Source: Bolinopsis microptera | Taxonomy: Eukaryota; Ctenophora; Tentaculata; Lobata; Bolinopsidae | NCBI RefSeq assembly: GCF_026151205.1 | Contig: NC_087074.1 | Coordinates: 186,001 to 250,000 of the forward strand | Reading direction: 5' to 3' | DNA length: 64,000 nucleotides | Shown here: piece after piece, positions 45,781-57,275 of the stretch | Numbering within the stretch: position 1 is the stretch's first letter | Layout: each line of letters opens with the position of its first letter | Notes under the pieces: generated by a model | Databases searched by the model: none | Told to the model about the DNA's origin: nothing | The model's input: only the letters and a program-made list of their open reading frames with translations | Translations under genes and position numbers: made by a program

Positions 45781-46294
45781 TGGTATCGACACCCAGAGAC
45801 CTGGTAAACTCCTCTCCCTCTGATCTCTCCGCTCCACTGACTTCTGTCTGGCATGAGGCTTCACGAATTTCCTTCTGATGGAAGCTGCTCAAAAAGTCAC
45901 ACAGCGTGTTCTCTTTTCCTTCAATGTGCACGATATCAAGGAGTATTTGGAGAGCTCCTGGCACTTCCTGATTAAAGCAGAATCTGATTTTTGAGAAAAG
46001 GGTGTCGCTCGCTGATAGGAGACTCTTACAGTCCGTTATAACTTTGAATTTGGTGTTTCTGAGATACATCTTCCAGTGATCAATGGCTATCACCATGGCA
46101 TCAAATCCTAGCTGTGTCTGGCTCCTTTCTCTCTTGTAGGGTGGTACAGCTTTACTATAGAATGCTACTATTCTCCTCTTCTCTTTCCATCTCGTACTAT
46201 TCTCCTGGCTCAAGGTAGCTCCGTATCCAGGTTTGCTAGCGTCCACTGTCAGTGATATGACTGGATGGGTCTCTGTATCAGGTATAGCCAACAT
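45599..46294 (-). CDS. Retrotransposon RNase H domain
   Basis: RNase H of gypsy type, which degrades the RNA strand during reverse transcription. Visible blocks in order: LTVDASKPGYGATLSQ (first Asp), FDAMVIAIDHWKMYLR, VITDCKSLL (Asp) and VHIEGKENTLCDFLS (His/Asp end). This frame (231 residues) is the best-preserved stretch of the element. It runs into the 16-residue HNASDVSESS repeats at its C-terminus. Confidence 0.88.
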   Translation of the reverse strand: MLAIPDTETHPVISLTVDASKPGYGATLSQENSTRWKEKRRIVAFYSKAVPPYKRERSQTQLGFDAMVIAIDHWKMYLRNTKFKVITDCKSLLSASDTLFSKIRFCFNQEVPGALQILLDIVHIEGKENTLCDFLSSFHQKEIREASCQTEVSGAERSEGEEFTRSLGVDTIPRHNASDVSESSSNVTRDHNASDVSESSSNVTRGHNASDVSESLVMLHVITMLLTLVIL

Positions 46295-47350
46295 CGTACT
46301 CTCCGGCCACCGCTCTCTTTAGCTCCTCAAACGCCCTCCTTGGCACTCCACTTGTCCACTCAAACTTTGCTTCCTTCGTATGAGCTTGTGAAGAGGCTTC
46401 GCGATTACGCTGTATCTGGGTATCCACTTCCTCACGTAGTTCAAGGCACCTAACACTTCTTGAACCCTCTTCACTGTGGTGGAACAGGTAAGGCAAGTAG
46501 ATCCTTAACCCTGTCCTCTGTGATCTGTACTCCGTCCTCGCTGATTGACACACCCACGATGTAACTTTCTCCCTCAGTAGCATACATTTCTTGGGGGTCA
46601 ACGTCAGATTCGCTTGAACCAGTCTCATCAGCAGGATCTCCAATCTGTCGAGATGTCGCTCACAGTCTTGAACTCAGGAACAGATCGTCGATGAAGAATA
46701 TCAACTGTTCTATCGGAACTGTTGCCAGAAGTTTCCACATCCCCTTCGAGAACACGCTACTGGAGTTCTTGTGACCCATGATCATACGAGCCCAACAGTA
46801 TGACCTTCCCCGTGCATGAACGCTGTAACCTTCTTCGAATCTTCAGAGTATGGTATCTGCCAGAAACTCTTAGAGAGATCGAAACTTTGAATAAATAGAA
46901 TCTGATCTATCGTGTCTAACACGTGATTCAAGTTGGGTAACGGGTATTTCTCATCCATGCAGACTTTGTTGGTACCCTCAGGTCTGCTACCAACCTCCAG
47001 GATTCAGGATTTCTGTATTTCTTTTTGTCCAGAAAATATAGGATGGTTGAAGTCACTGGGTCCTTTCAGGGCTCTGCTATTCCCGCTCTCACCATCTGTT
47101 CAATTTGGCGGTCCATCTCTGGTGAAGTTTGTACGGGGTAGGTATAGGATATGTCCAGCTGGGCGACTTCCCTCCTTCATCTTGATCTTGGCTTCATACA
47201 TATTGCAGCACCCGATATCAAATTCATCAGCGAGAAAGCAGTCCCTGAATCTCCAGATTACTCTCTCTCAGTCTGGTCTTCTCAGGGTTAGACATGCCAC
47301 CTCTATCTCGTCCAGCCCGAGCCTCTCAATTAACTCACTCTGAATCCATT
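46295..47350 (-). pseudogene. Retrotransposon reverse transcriptase, frameshifted
   Basis: Key blocks are readable on the minus strand but in different frames. Motif A FDLSKSFWQIPY lies near 46840-46885. The catalytic FIDDLF motif C lies near 46684-46705. LLMRLVQANLTLTPKKC lies at 46590-46640. The catalytic aspartates are kept, so damage is by indels rather than loss of catalytic residues. This fits sequencing error or very recent decay. Confidence 0.82.
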
Positions 47351-47555
47351 TCTCCTCACCTATCTGTCCTGGCCACTCCTGGTCTCCTGAGTTTGGTCAT
47401 CAATTGCAGTCCCTCTCACTCCGACATCGTGGACCCCTGCTCCTTTTGCACGCCGTGTATGAAGTCTTGATCGCCTACAGGCTTCAGCAGTGCAATGATC
47501 TTGTTCTTGTGAATTGTTTTCGGTTCCTCAGTTGCGTTAATACACTTCATCGGGA

Positions 47556-47792
47556 TCAGTCTCTTCTCAGAGTGCACAACTGCATGAGCGAACAGAATCC
47601 TGTCTCTCCAATTCCTTGCTTGTACTGTGGCTCAATCAAACCCTTGAAGTTCACTCCTTTCGCCTGCAGCTTTCCACTGATGTATTGCACCGTGTTAGGA
47701 GGAAAGACTTTATCTGCTAACTTTACTTTTATTGCGTTTACATTCTCCCCGGGTTTCCCCTTTAACGGCACCTCATCTGTTATGCACACCAA
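47556..47792 (-). pseudogene. Protease-to-RT linker region of pol
   Basis: The 78-residue frame includes IKVKLADKVFPPNTVQYISG and GLIEPQYKQGIGETG. This resembles the stretch between aspartic protease and reverse transcriptase in gypsy polyproteins (V-x-L...PP...G...IEP...G). A protease catalytic DTG/DSG was not found; it would fall in the unreliable block to the right. Confidence 0.55.
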
Positions 47793-47849
47793 TCGGGACT
47801 TGTTATAATCCCCGCGTCCACCCCCTAATCATCTCAAGAAGTCATCTTT

Positions 47850-48890
47850 CCAAAACGGAAAATCGTGTCTAACAGATCGTTACCACGAAGGGTGGGACAA
47901 ACTTATTTTTAAACCACCCCTTTCCCTCTTAACTTCCTTGATTTGTATGTGGGGTTTTTAGAAAATGGACTTCCAAAGGGCAATGTCCAAAAAATTCGGA
48001 TCCCGCCTCTTAAATCCCCAGTCCTTAACAAAACCCCTGGGGGCCCCCAATACTCACAGCCGACCCCCTGCAACAAAAAGGTAGGCTCCACCCCCCCTGC
48101 AACCCCGCCCCCAAGTGGGGGTTTTTAGTTAGCATTTTCCCCCCTTTTGCTTCCCAAAGTGATTTTAATTGCGGGTGTTTGGGGAAAAGAAAATTTTTTC
48201 CAGTCGCCCCCGTTTAAATGGTCTTCGCATTCCTGCTTTTTCATTCACTGTGGGGCTGGGTGCCCCTCGGTTTTCCAAAATTCCCCCGGGGGACGTTTCA
48301 GAATCTCTGAATGTGTCCCCCCCCTGACTTTTTAAAAAAATCAAGGGGCCCGCGACTCCTCCTCTACCGCACCCTACTCGCCCCCTGCTACTCCCCCTCA
48401 AAACCCGGACCATCTACCCCCTACAAAAACCCCCCTGGCCAAAATTTCCCTTTACCTCCCCACGTTTGGGACCCAAAATTCTCCCAAAACGGTCGCCCGG
48501 GGACCCTTCTTCCCCCACATTTGACGTCATTTTTCATCCCCTTTTTTTACCTTTGGGCCCGCCAACACCATTAAATTGGGGCCGGAAATTTTCCCGTGTA
48601 TTTTTTGGATCATGGGGGAAGCTCTCCCTCTACGCCTTGGTTGTGTTCCTCCGGGAAAAGCCTTTTAAAAGGATCCACTATCAAAGTCCCCCCTGTCTGT
48701 GTTCCCTCGGGAAAGCCCTCTTTTTAAAAGCGGGGGCTCCACCCCCCGTACAAACAGTGAAACCCGCCCTCTCTTTCCACACCTTTTCGGGTAAATCTTC
48801 CGCAGGGGTCCCGTAAATTTTCCCCTTTCGAATTTCTCCCGCTTCCCAACGCCCTTTTTTTTCTCCTTGTGAACGTTGTTTCAAATTTCC
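47850..48890. other. Suspected low-quality consensus inside the retrotransposon
   Basis: This block differs sharply from its surroundings. It is a string of short runs of one base (GGGG, CCCC, AAAA, TTTT) such as CCCCTGGGGGCCCCCAAT and CCCGGGGGACG, high in C. No frame is readable, although it lies between gag and pol of a young element. It looks like degraded read tails carried into the assembly. Confidence 0.65.
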
Positions 48891-48894
48891 CCGA

Positions 48895-49140
48895 TCAGTT
48901 TGCGGGGTATAGCTTTTCCCTTTTCCCCCACTGATCAGCATTTGTCACAGGGTCACCTCTCTCCTCACTCAACAGCCGAATGTTCTTGACTTTCTTGAAC
49001 TTTGCATCGTCTTCTATCTGATTTGCAAGCCTCAAGTCTAGATTGTCCTTTACTCCGCTTAAACAGGACCATTGCTCGAATCTCTGTAAGAATGTACAAA
49101 AGTCATCATTCTTCCTATACCTAGGCGCCTTACACTTCAT
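48895..49140 (-). pseudogene. Gag-like region, second frame
   Basis: The 81-residue frame contains YRKNDDFCTFLQRFEQWSC and LANQIEDDAKFKKVKNI, which reads like the start of a retrotransposon capsid (a segment with FLQRFEQW). Its ATG overlaps the stop of the preceding frame as ATGA (49140-49137). It ends where the doubtful block begins. Confidence 0.6.
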
Positions 49141-49517
49141 CGTGTATACTCCTTATCTCTCTCTGTATTTCCGGGTTGCAAATCATCACTCTCAGTAGTT
49201 CTCACTCTTTCTTGAAATACGTTGCTCGTGTGCTCCAACTTTACTTCTTGATCCCTCATCAATCCCTCTCGCTCAAGTTCTGCGTCCTGTCTCCACTTGA
49301 TCATATCTCTCTCCAACTCTCTCACTCTGCTCAAACACTCCTCTCTCTTCTCGCTCAAATCAAACAACTCCACTTTGCTCTCTTTTATCTCCGCCTCTTT
49401 CTCACTTGTGTCCCAAGACTTCATTTCCAATTTCACCTCCACAATCTGATCCACAATCCGTCTTTCATCCTCTACTAGTTTTCTCATCTCCTGCTCCATG
49501 TTTGTGAGTCCAGACAT
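49137..49517 (-). CDS. Gag N-terminal coiled-coil protein
   Basis: The 126-residue frame is the first after the 5' LTR. It is highly charged with heptad-like spacing (VEDERRIVDQIVEVKLEMK, REECLSRVRELERDMIKW), so it is almost certainly a coiled coil. It starts 27 bp inside the LTR junction. Its position and composition fit the N-terminal part of Gag; a capsid-like frame follows with an ATGA overlap. Confidence 0.65.
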   Translation of the reverse strand: MSGLTNMEQEMRKLVEDERRIVDQIVEVKLEMKSWDTSEKEAEIKESKVELFDLSEKREECLSRVRELERDMIKWRQDAELEREGLMRDQEVKLEHTSNVFQERVRTTESDDLQPGNTERDKEYTR

Positions 49518-49529
49518 AGTACCACTTTC

Positions 49530-49543
49530 CTAGGTTCTCCAGA
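49530..49543 (-). promoter_or_regulatory. Candidate tRNA primer-binding site
   Basis: On the minus strand the LTR end TTACACTA is followed after two bases by TGGAGAACCTAGG. Primer-binding sites begin with TGG, the complement of the tRNA CCA end. The tRNA cannot be named from this sequence alone. Confidence 0.5.
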
Positions 49544-50162
49544 TAGTGTAAAACAAGGTTGGCACCAGACCAGTCCTCCCGGGCGTACCAATGGTATACA
49601 GTGCCTGCTCACAAGTCTCTCACTACACACTATACTCTCAGTCGTTGTAGCGACTGACAACTGCAATAACTCACAATAACTAAGTATTGAACTCTACGTT
49701 AATACGACAATCACGATAACTTGTATTGCCAATTACTCTGATATGACTACTACATACATGCAACCAAGTGCGGTACTGTGAATCAAACGGTTCAAATGCT
49801 ACAATTCGGTCCTAAGCTAGAGTTGAACAAAGGAAACAGTTGAATCGAGTAATAACGTTCGAATGATGAATATAAAGATATTATCAACAATCACAACTTA
49901 AACTGTGGCAAGACGGGCCACGTTGGGCGTTCTAGATCAGCGGTTAACACTTTGATTAAACACGTCACCTAAAGAGCTTTTCCAGAACTAATCCTAACAT
50001 GTCCAGAAATGCGTTATCGACACGCGCCACGTGATACCACGTGGTCACTTAACTACCTAAATCTACACTCATTACTAACGGTCATATTAATCACTAAATT
50101 ACAATCTACACAACTGCTAAAACTACTCTAAAACTGCTGCAACCAGCCTCCATATTACACTA
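49544..50162 (-). repeat. 5' LTR of the retrotransposon
   Basis: 619 bp, near-identical to the 3' LTR; the visible differences are one or two substitutions and single-base indels in A-runs. It would carry the promoter and polyadenylation signals. Confidence 0.93.
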
Positions 50163-50565
50163 CCTGTTCAGGTGATTAGATGGCCCCGTTAAATTGCAAG
50201 GGAACCCAATCAAGTTGTCCTATCACATAATCACCCAATCAATTTTGTTAACGAGATACATTCAATGCGTCATTTCAACTCCGATTGACCTCAATTTTTC
50301 AGATCAGATGCAACAATTAAATATCTACAGTAATGTGAAATAAATGGGCGTCTAGTATGTCTGGAAAGAACAATATAGGTGATTTAATAATATATGGACG
50401 TAGGCCGTAGTCTAAATATTCAAATTTTCAAACATTGGCGACGGAATCCTCGAATGAGTAGTTACAGCATGCCATCTGCAAAGTTACAGGTCCATAATAT
50501 GAAACACAGTGGTGGTGGGTGTAAGACCCAACATATGTAACGTTAGTTTTGCCCCAACCCCTGTA
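50163..50565 (+). mobile_element. Right part of the old mariner-like MITE
   Basis: Continues the MITE broken at 41085 and matches 8034-8481 (GTTAACGAGATACA, CGACGGAATCCTCGAA, GCATGCCATCTGCAAAG). It ends in a decayed right terminal repeat GCCCCAACCCCTGTA. It borders satellite B in inverted orientation. Confidence 0.85.
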
Positions 50566-52270
50566 GCTTTTCTGGGTTAGGCGTGGCCCCTGGGAGTGGC
50601 CTGAGTGGGTTGGGAGGTCGAAACTTGATTTTTATGATGGTTTGGGATAGGCAGTACCCATTTTTATACTAAAACATGGGCCACCTACCCTGGAACATAA
50701 ATCGCATACGGGGGTAAAGATTCTCAGTCTGGATTTTTATGGGATTTGAACTGGATTTCAGCTATTATGGGATGGGCGTGGTCCCTGGGAGTGGCCTGAG
50801 TGGTTTGAGAGGTCGAAACTTGGTTTTTATGATGGTTTGGGATAGGCACTACCCATTTTTATACTAAAACATGGGCCACCTACCCCGGAACATAAATCGC
50901 ATACGGGGGTAAAGATTTTCAATCTTGATTTTACCAGGATTTCAGCTATTTTGGGATGGGCGTGGCCACTGGGAGTGGCCTGAGTAGGTTGGGAGGTCGA
51001 AATTTGATTTTTATGATGGTTTGGGATAGGCAGTACCCATTTTTATACTAAAACATGGGCCACCTACCCCGGAACATAAATCGCATACGGGGGTAAAGAT
51101 TTTCAATCTTGATTTTACCAGGATTTCAGCTATTTTGGGATGGGCGTGGCCCCTGGGAGTGGCCTGAGTAGGTTGGGAGGTCGAAATTTGATTTTTATGA
51201 TGGTTTGGGATAGGCAGTACCCATTTTTATACCAAAATATGGGCCACCTACCCCGGAACATAAATTGCATACGGGGGTAAAGAATCTCAGTCTGAATTTG
51301 TATGGGATTTGACCAGGATTTCAGCTATTTTGTGATGGGCGTGGCCCCTGGGAGTGGCGTGAGTGGTTTGAGAGGTCGAAACTTGGTTTTTATGATGGTT
51401 TGGGATAGGCAGTACCCATTTTTATACCAAAATATGGGCCACCTACCCCGGAACATAAATTGCATACGGGGGTAAAGATTCTCAGTCTAAATTTGTATGG
51501 GATTTGACCAGGATTTCAGCTATTTTGTGATGGGCGTGGCCCCTGGGAGTGGCGTGAGTGGTTTGAGAGGTCGAAACTTGGTTTTTATGATGGTTTGGGA
51601 TAGGCAGTACCCATTTTTATACTGAAACATGGGCCACCTACCCCGGAACATAAATCGCATACGGGGGTAAAGATTCTCAGTCTGGATTTTAGCTGGATTT
51701 CAGCAATTTTGGGATGGGCGTGGCCCCTGGGCGCGGCCTGAGTGAGTTGAGAGGTCGAAACTTGGTTTTTATGATGGTTTGGGATAGGCAGTACCCATTT
51801 TTATACTAAAACATGGGCCACCTACCCCGGAACATAAATCGCATACGGGGGTAAAGATTTTCAGTTTGAATTTGTATGGGATTTCAGCTGGATTTCAGCT
51901 ATTTTGGGATGGGCGTGGCTCCTGGGAGTGGCCTGAGTGGTTTGAGAGGTCGAAACTTGGTTTTCATGATGGTTTGGGATAGGTAGTACCCATTTTAATA
52001 CTAAAACATGGGCCACCTACCCCGGAACATAAATCGCATACGGGGGTAAAGATTCTTAGTCTGGATTTTTATGTATGGGATTTGACCTGGATTTCAGCTA
52101 TTTTGGGTTATATGTGGCCCCTGGGAGTGGCCTGAGTGGGTTGAGAGAACAAAACTTGGTTTTTATGATGGTTTGGGATAGGTACTAGCTATTCAACCAC
52201 TAAAACATCTATCCACTACCCCGGAACACAAATCACATACAGGGCCGAGTAAAGATTTTTGACTGGAATT
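50566..52270 (-). repeat. Satellite B, right arm, inverted, about 9 copies
   Basis: Reverse-complement units of satellite B, recognisable by CGCATACGGGGGTAAAGA and GGTTTGGGATAGGCAGTACC. Together with 37940-40819 it forms a large inverted repeat around the MITE and LTR element. Units near the right end are diverged. Confidence 0.95.
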
Positions 52271-52684
52271 ATAGCTTTTTTGGGGTCGGTGCGGCCCTTG
52301 GATGTGGTTCCAAGTTGGGTTCAAGGTGTTATTTAGTTATTCATATCATAGTGTCTATAAATATACGAGCAGTTTATTTTGACTTTTGAAGGGTTACCGT
52401 CATAAATTCTACAAATATAATTATTTTAACGTACGTGCGGCGCGCAAATCGCATACAAAATCGCATACACATTTCAGGGAAACGTCTTCTGGTAACAGGC
52501 GACGACATTATATTGCAGTCGAACAATTTTCGCGCCATTATCATTCTAAAAGCGCGCGGCTTTGGATATTATTTCCTATCATAATAATATTATAACATGA
52601 TTATTATTATCTAAGTGGCAGGCTGCAGGGTGTAATTGTTGAGTATGTTCGGTAGCGGTATTTTCAAAACGGACAAAATGTAGG
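52271..52684. other. Spacer with satellite boundary word
   Basis: GGGAAACGTCTTCTGG and GCAAATCGCATACAAAATCG at 52443-52493 match the boundary cassettes near 30315 and 30518. The rest (GCGCGCGGC at ~52550, AT-rich after) has no recognised feature. Confidence 0.6.
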
Positions 52685-53450
52685 GCGGACAAAAACGGAC
52701 AAAAAATGTTGTGAAAATAACATTTAAATGCTTCCTCCCCCTCCTCCTTATCCTCCTCTCCCTCCTCCTCCTCCTCATCCTCAGTCCTCCTCCTCAGTCC
52801 TCCTCCTCAGTCCTCCTCCTCAGTCCTCCTTCTCAGTCCTCCTCCTCAGTCCTCCTCCTCAGTCCTCCTCCTCAGTCCTCCTCCTCAGTCCTCCTCCTCA
52901 GTCCTCCTCCTCAGTCCTCCTCCTCAGTCCTCCTCCTCAGTCCTCCTCCTCAGTCCTCCTCCTCAGTCCTCCTCCTCAGTCCTCCTCCTCAGTCCTCCTC
53001 CTCAGTCCTCCTCCTCCTCCTCCTCCTCAGTCCTCCTCCTCCTCAGTCCTCGTATGTACGATACCTTCTCAGTTCTTGTATTACATTTAAATTTGTTTGA
53101 CATCGTAAAAATTTAAAAGACTCGACCTTATAAGTCTGAATTGGTCCTATAGTGCAGTAATTAGAAGACACTGCTTGGTTACTTTGGGATTTTGACTTTT
53201 GATCCAAATTCAATTTCCATATCTACTACATAGTATAGCACATATAGCAGATGCTCACTAGCTCTTCATCTGAGTATTGAGTTCTTGCCTAGCCTATAGT
53301 AATTAAGTGAATATTATCTACCAAACTTTTTCATGTTTGAGAAAGGACCATTGTCATTAACCGTGCTACCCATTTCTGCAGATAGCCTGTTACAAATTGT
53401 GGAGACAATTTAAATCAAAAGTTACAATTTTTGTCCGTTTTTGTCCGTAC
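52685..53450. mobile_element. Possible small element with GGACAAAAACGGAC ends
   Basis: GCGGACAAAAACGGACAAAA at 52685 faces its inverted form near 53428-53450 (TTTTTGTCCGTTTTTGTCCG). The interior contains the 13-bp minisatellite. No target duplication was identified. Confidence 0.4.
52780..53050 (+). repeat. 13-bp minisatellite CAGTCCTCCTCCT, about 19 copies
   Basis: Pure pyrimidine-rich array with occasional extra CCT triplets. Two open plus-strand frames (SSSSVLLLSPPPQ repeats) result from the period and are not called genes. Confidence 0.95.
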
Positions 53451-53458
53451 GGTACCAT

Positions 53459-54825
53459 TTTTTTTTTAATCAATAAACTTTCAAATTGTTACACAAATAC
53501 ATCATTTTATTTCAAAGAGAATATCGCCGAATGACCTTACATGCCTTGACAAGTGACCGAGTGCAAACAAAATAAGGGACACCGAAACACCAGTTGACCA
53601 GTAAACTGATCATAGCAATTACATCGGGCCCTAAATGCACCTATAAGTGAAGCGATGCTGCAACCAAGGCATGCTAGGTTTATTCCATTGAACTAATAAG
53701 GTTACAGCCTAAAATATAAATATAATAAATAACAATGTACCATAAATCATAATTATAAACACACTTTATTTAACATATTTTATTAATTATACTTCATATC
53801 AATTTATATTTAGACAATATAGTTACATTAAGGTAAATTGTTTAACTGTCAGAGGATGTTATATGGTCGTTTAGAACTGTCCAGAGGTACTTAATTAAAT
53901 GGGTTTTAAACACGGATGGCCTTGAGATTTCCCTTAATTCATAAGGGAGTTTATTCCAAAGAATGTGTGCTCTGTAAAAGTAAGACTTAGATATGCCTGA
54001 ACATCTGGTCTGGCTTGACGTAAGGTTTTGTGGAACTTGAGGAGAAATGTCACTAATCATACTGAGATCGTCTAGATGTGATCGCCTTAACCTACTTCCC
54101 ATGAAACGTCGTAAGTAAGGTGGAAATGTCACAACTGACATGTCATAAAAAATATTATGAAAATATAATATATCCTTGTAATCAAACCTTACCGAGAGTG
54201 GAAGGATATTTAGTTCCTTACACGCTATGAAATACCTTTTTTTGTCCCTAAGGCTCAAGTAAATATCATTAAGGATCCACTTGATACCTCTTTTTTGTAT
54301 CGATTCAAGTTTCTCCACCGAGGTTTCTGAATGAGGCCGCCAGACAATTGTGCAGTGTTCGAAATGACTTCTAACCTGAGATAGATAGAAGGCCCGACGT
54401 TTTTTAGTGTTCTTGGTGAAGTAACATGTTCTTTTTAGAAGGCCTAACCTCTGACTAGCCTTAGAGTATATCATATCACAGTGATGTGACCAATCTAACT
54501 TACTATTGATATGTACTCCAAGATCTTTTTCAATGTCTGTGTATTCGATAGCCGTTTCATTCATTGAGTACACAAAATTAACACTACGATTCATAGAATA
54601 TGCTCGGGTAATAGAAAGAACGTGACTTTTTGAAGGGTGAAACACCATCTTATTATGATGAGCCCAATTTTGAAGACTGTTAATATCCCGCTGGAGCAGC
54701 CAATGGTCATCCTGGGACGTGATTCTACGCCATATTTTTGTATCATCAGCATACATGTACATGGTTATATTTGTTTCCGGTGACAAATCCTCTGTAATGT
54801 CATTAAGAAAAAGTATAAATATTTT
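53459..54825 (-). mobile_element. 5'-truncated LINE fragment, minus strand
   Basis: Non-LTR element ending in a poly-A tail (T-run at 53459-53468 on the plus strand). The body breaks off on the 5' side near 54825 within the reverse transcriptase. It lacks endonuclease and the RT fingers. It is a different family from the 14.3-kb LINE, with no RNase H and a CR1/jockey-like tail. Confidence 0.82.
53842..54822 (-). pseudogene. LINE reverse transcriptase C-terminal part, frame open
   Basis: The frame reads from FLNDITEDL through the catalytic MYADDTKIWR motif C, then thumb blocks (FHPSKSHVLSITR, YTDIEKDLGVHINSKLDW, SKASQRLGLLKRTC, RSHFEHCTIVWRPH, LESIQKRGIKWIL). It ends in a region rich in aromatics with LWNKLPYELREI. 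This is the standard C-terminal layout of CR1/jockey-type polymerases. The frame's first ~28 residues (54823-54906) come from flanking DNA. The uninterrupted frame suggests a fairly young copy, but truncation makes it non-functional. Confidence 0.9.
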
Positions 54826-55094
54826 CTGGAAACGGACAAAATCGCATGGACAAAAAAAACATGATCCCCCAACAATCAATGCGCATGCACGTGCGCGTTC
54901 CAACACCGTTACTATGCAACCTTTTGCTTTTTATCTAATTTGCAGGTGGGCGGTCAGGCATAAAATTCCGAATTATAATATAGATGGTCCTGCAATGAAG
55001 GAGTGTAAGTATTCACCGACTGCCCAAACCCAAGCAAGATACTGTCAAACAAGATTAATGAGTTAATGGTGTTACGTAACTATTCTTTGTACAA

Positions 55095-55116
55095 CCCCCC
55101 CCCCCCCCCCCCCCCC
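55095..55116 (+). repeat. Poly-C tract, 22 bp, followed by TTGTTTG
   Basis: Run of 22 C followed by TTGTTTGACG. The tract at 57636 is followed by the same TTGTTTG, suggesting a common origin. Confidence 0.9.
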
Positions 55117-55189
55117 TTGTTTGACGCCCATTAATTTTTGTGGACCTAACAATATGTTAGTAGCATTTAATTCGCGTGGCGTCGATCAA

Positions 55190-55912
55190 ACGACCATATG
55201 GACGGTATATTGACTATTAACGACCATATGGACGGTATTTTGACTATTAACGACCATTTGGACGGTATATTGACTATTAACGACCATTTGGACGGTATAT
55301 TGACTATTAACGACCATTTGGACGGGATATTGACTGTTAACGACCATTTGGACGGGATATTGACTATTAACGACCATTTGGACGGGATATTGACTATTAA
55401 CGACCATTTGGACGGGATATTGACTATTAACGACCATTTGGACGGGATATTGACTATTAACGACCATTTGGACGGGATATTGACTATTAACGACCATTTG
55501 GACGGGATATTGACTATTAACGACCATTTGGACGGTATATTGACTATTAACGACCATTTGGACGGTATATTGACTATTAACGACCATTTGGACGGGATAT
55601 TGACTATTAACGACCATTTGGACGGGATATTGACTATTAACGACCATTTGGACGGGATATTGACTATTAACGACCATTTGGACGGGATATTGACTATTAA
55701 CGACCATTTGGACGGGATATTGACTATTAACGACCATTTGGACGGGATATTGACTATTAACGACCATTTGGACGGGATATTGACTATTAACGACCATTTG
55801 GACGGTATATTGACTATTAACGACCATTTGGACGGTATATTGACTATTAACGACCATTTGGACGGGATATTGACTATTAACGACCATTTGGACGGGATAT
55901 TGACTATTGCGT
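55190..55912 (+). repeat. 30-bp minisatellite, 24 copies
   Basis: The unit contains GACCATTTGGACGGGATATT followed by GACTATTAAC, exactly 30 bp. Variants are GGTATA/GGGATA and CATATG/CATTTG at the left end. The 311- and 241-residue frames on the two strands are by-products. Confidence 0.97.
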
Positions 55913-55923
55913 ACTTTGCTTAA

Positions 55924-57275
55924 GGGGGGGGGGGGGGGGCCAATGGATATTTTTTTGTGAAACTTGATTTCGAGATAGCAGTTGACCAACAAACTAGGAC
56001 CAGTGACCGAACTTTTGAGGGGGTCCCGGACCCTAACCGCCAAACGATGCCTGCGGGGCAGCCACGCCCATATTTGGTCCAAATTAGGCCCAATATAGCC
56101 AAATACCCTGAACATGCCCAAAACCCAAATTTTAGGTGCTCTACTTGTAGCTAGTGGTCTCCTGAACTCGTATATGAAATTTCATCAAGATTGGACAAAA
56201 AATGACTGAGTTATGAGCCAAAAACCATATGCCCATATTTGGGCATACGCACCAAATTTGGTAGATTTCGTCCCATAAATTGGTCAAATATCAATATTTT
56301 CACTGAAACTTACTTTATATGAAAGGTAAGCCTAAACTACATATTCTCTGTAAGTTATAGCTTTATATCTGTTTAAATGTGGATACTAAGGCGAAAAGAC
56401 CACAAAAAATGAACTAAATTGCCCATATCTTGGTTCGCGATATTCGCGGAATTGATCTCATTAAAATTGTAACAACTCGATCAGTTTTCAAAATTTTTCC
56501 ATGAAATTTTCGGAATCGACTCGAAATCGCATTTCCACCTTAGTTTGAGAACAGATTTTTGATTTAGGCCTCCAAAAAAATTTGGCGGCCAATTTCCAAA
56601 ATTTTCCCGGAGAAATTCAGAATTTGGCCGCCAAATTTTTTTGGAGGCCTTAATCAAAAATCTGTTCTCAAACTAAGGTGGAAATGCGATTTCGAGTCGA
56701 TTCCGAAAATTTCATGGAAAAATTTTGAAAACTGATCGAGTTGTTACAATTTTAATGAGATCAATTCCGCGAATATCGCGAACCAAGATATGGGCAATTT
56801 AGTTCATTTTTTGTGGTCTTTTCGCCTTAGTATCCACATTTAAACAGATATAAAGCTATAACTTACAGAGAATATGTAGTTTAGGCTTACCTTTCATATA
56901 AAGTAAGTTTCAGTGAAAAATATTGATATTTGACCAATTTATGGGACGAAATCTACCAAATTTGGTGCGTATGCCCAAATATGGGCATATGGTTTTTGGC
57001 TCATAACTCAGTCATTTTTTGTCCAATCTTGATGAAATTTCATATACGACTTCAAGAGACCACTAGCTACAAGTAGAGCACCTAAAATTTGGGTTTTGGG
57101 CATGTTCAGAGTATTTGGCTAAATTGGGCCTAATTTGGACCAAATATGGGCGTGGCTGCCCTGCGGGCACCGTTTGGCGGTTGGGGTCCGGGACCCCCTC
57201 AAAAGTTCGGTCACTGGTCTTAGTTTGTTGGTCAACTGCTATCTCGAAATCAAGTTTCACAAAAAAATATCCATT

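Larger units (their letters stand above)
41086..50162 (-). mobile_element. Ty3/gypsy-like LTR retrotransposon, 9.1 kb
   Basis: Two ~620-bp LTRs in direct orientation begin TAGTGTAA and end TTACACTA. The flanking duplication is ACCTG(T) on the left and CCTGT on the right (4-6 bp depending on where the LTR edge is placed), and the insertion splits a mariner-like MITE. The coding order on the minus strand is gag-like, protease-linker, reverse transcriptase, RNase H, integrase, acidic tail, i.e. the gypsy order. The LTRs differ at only a handful of sites by eye, so insertion was recent. Even so, the coding region has many frame changes, at least partly from doubtful sequence. Confidence 0.93.

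Noticed and set aside
47943-48941. Short Pro-rich ORFs in the retrotransposon
   Set aside because: They fall in the block of doubtful sequence and overlap each other on both strands.
52711-53100. Ser/Pro/Leu-rich ORFs of ~120-129 codons
   Set aside because: Frames of a 13-bp pyrimidine minisatellite; 39-base peptide period equals three units.
55186-56121. 311-codon minus-strand and 241-codon plus-strand ORFs
   Set aside because: Both derive from the 30-bp minisatellite; no family similarity.
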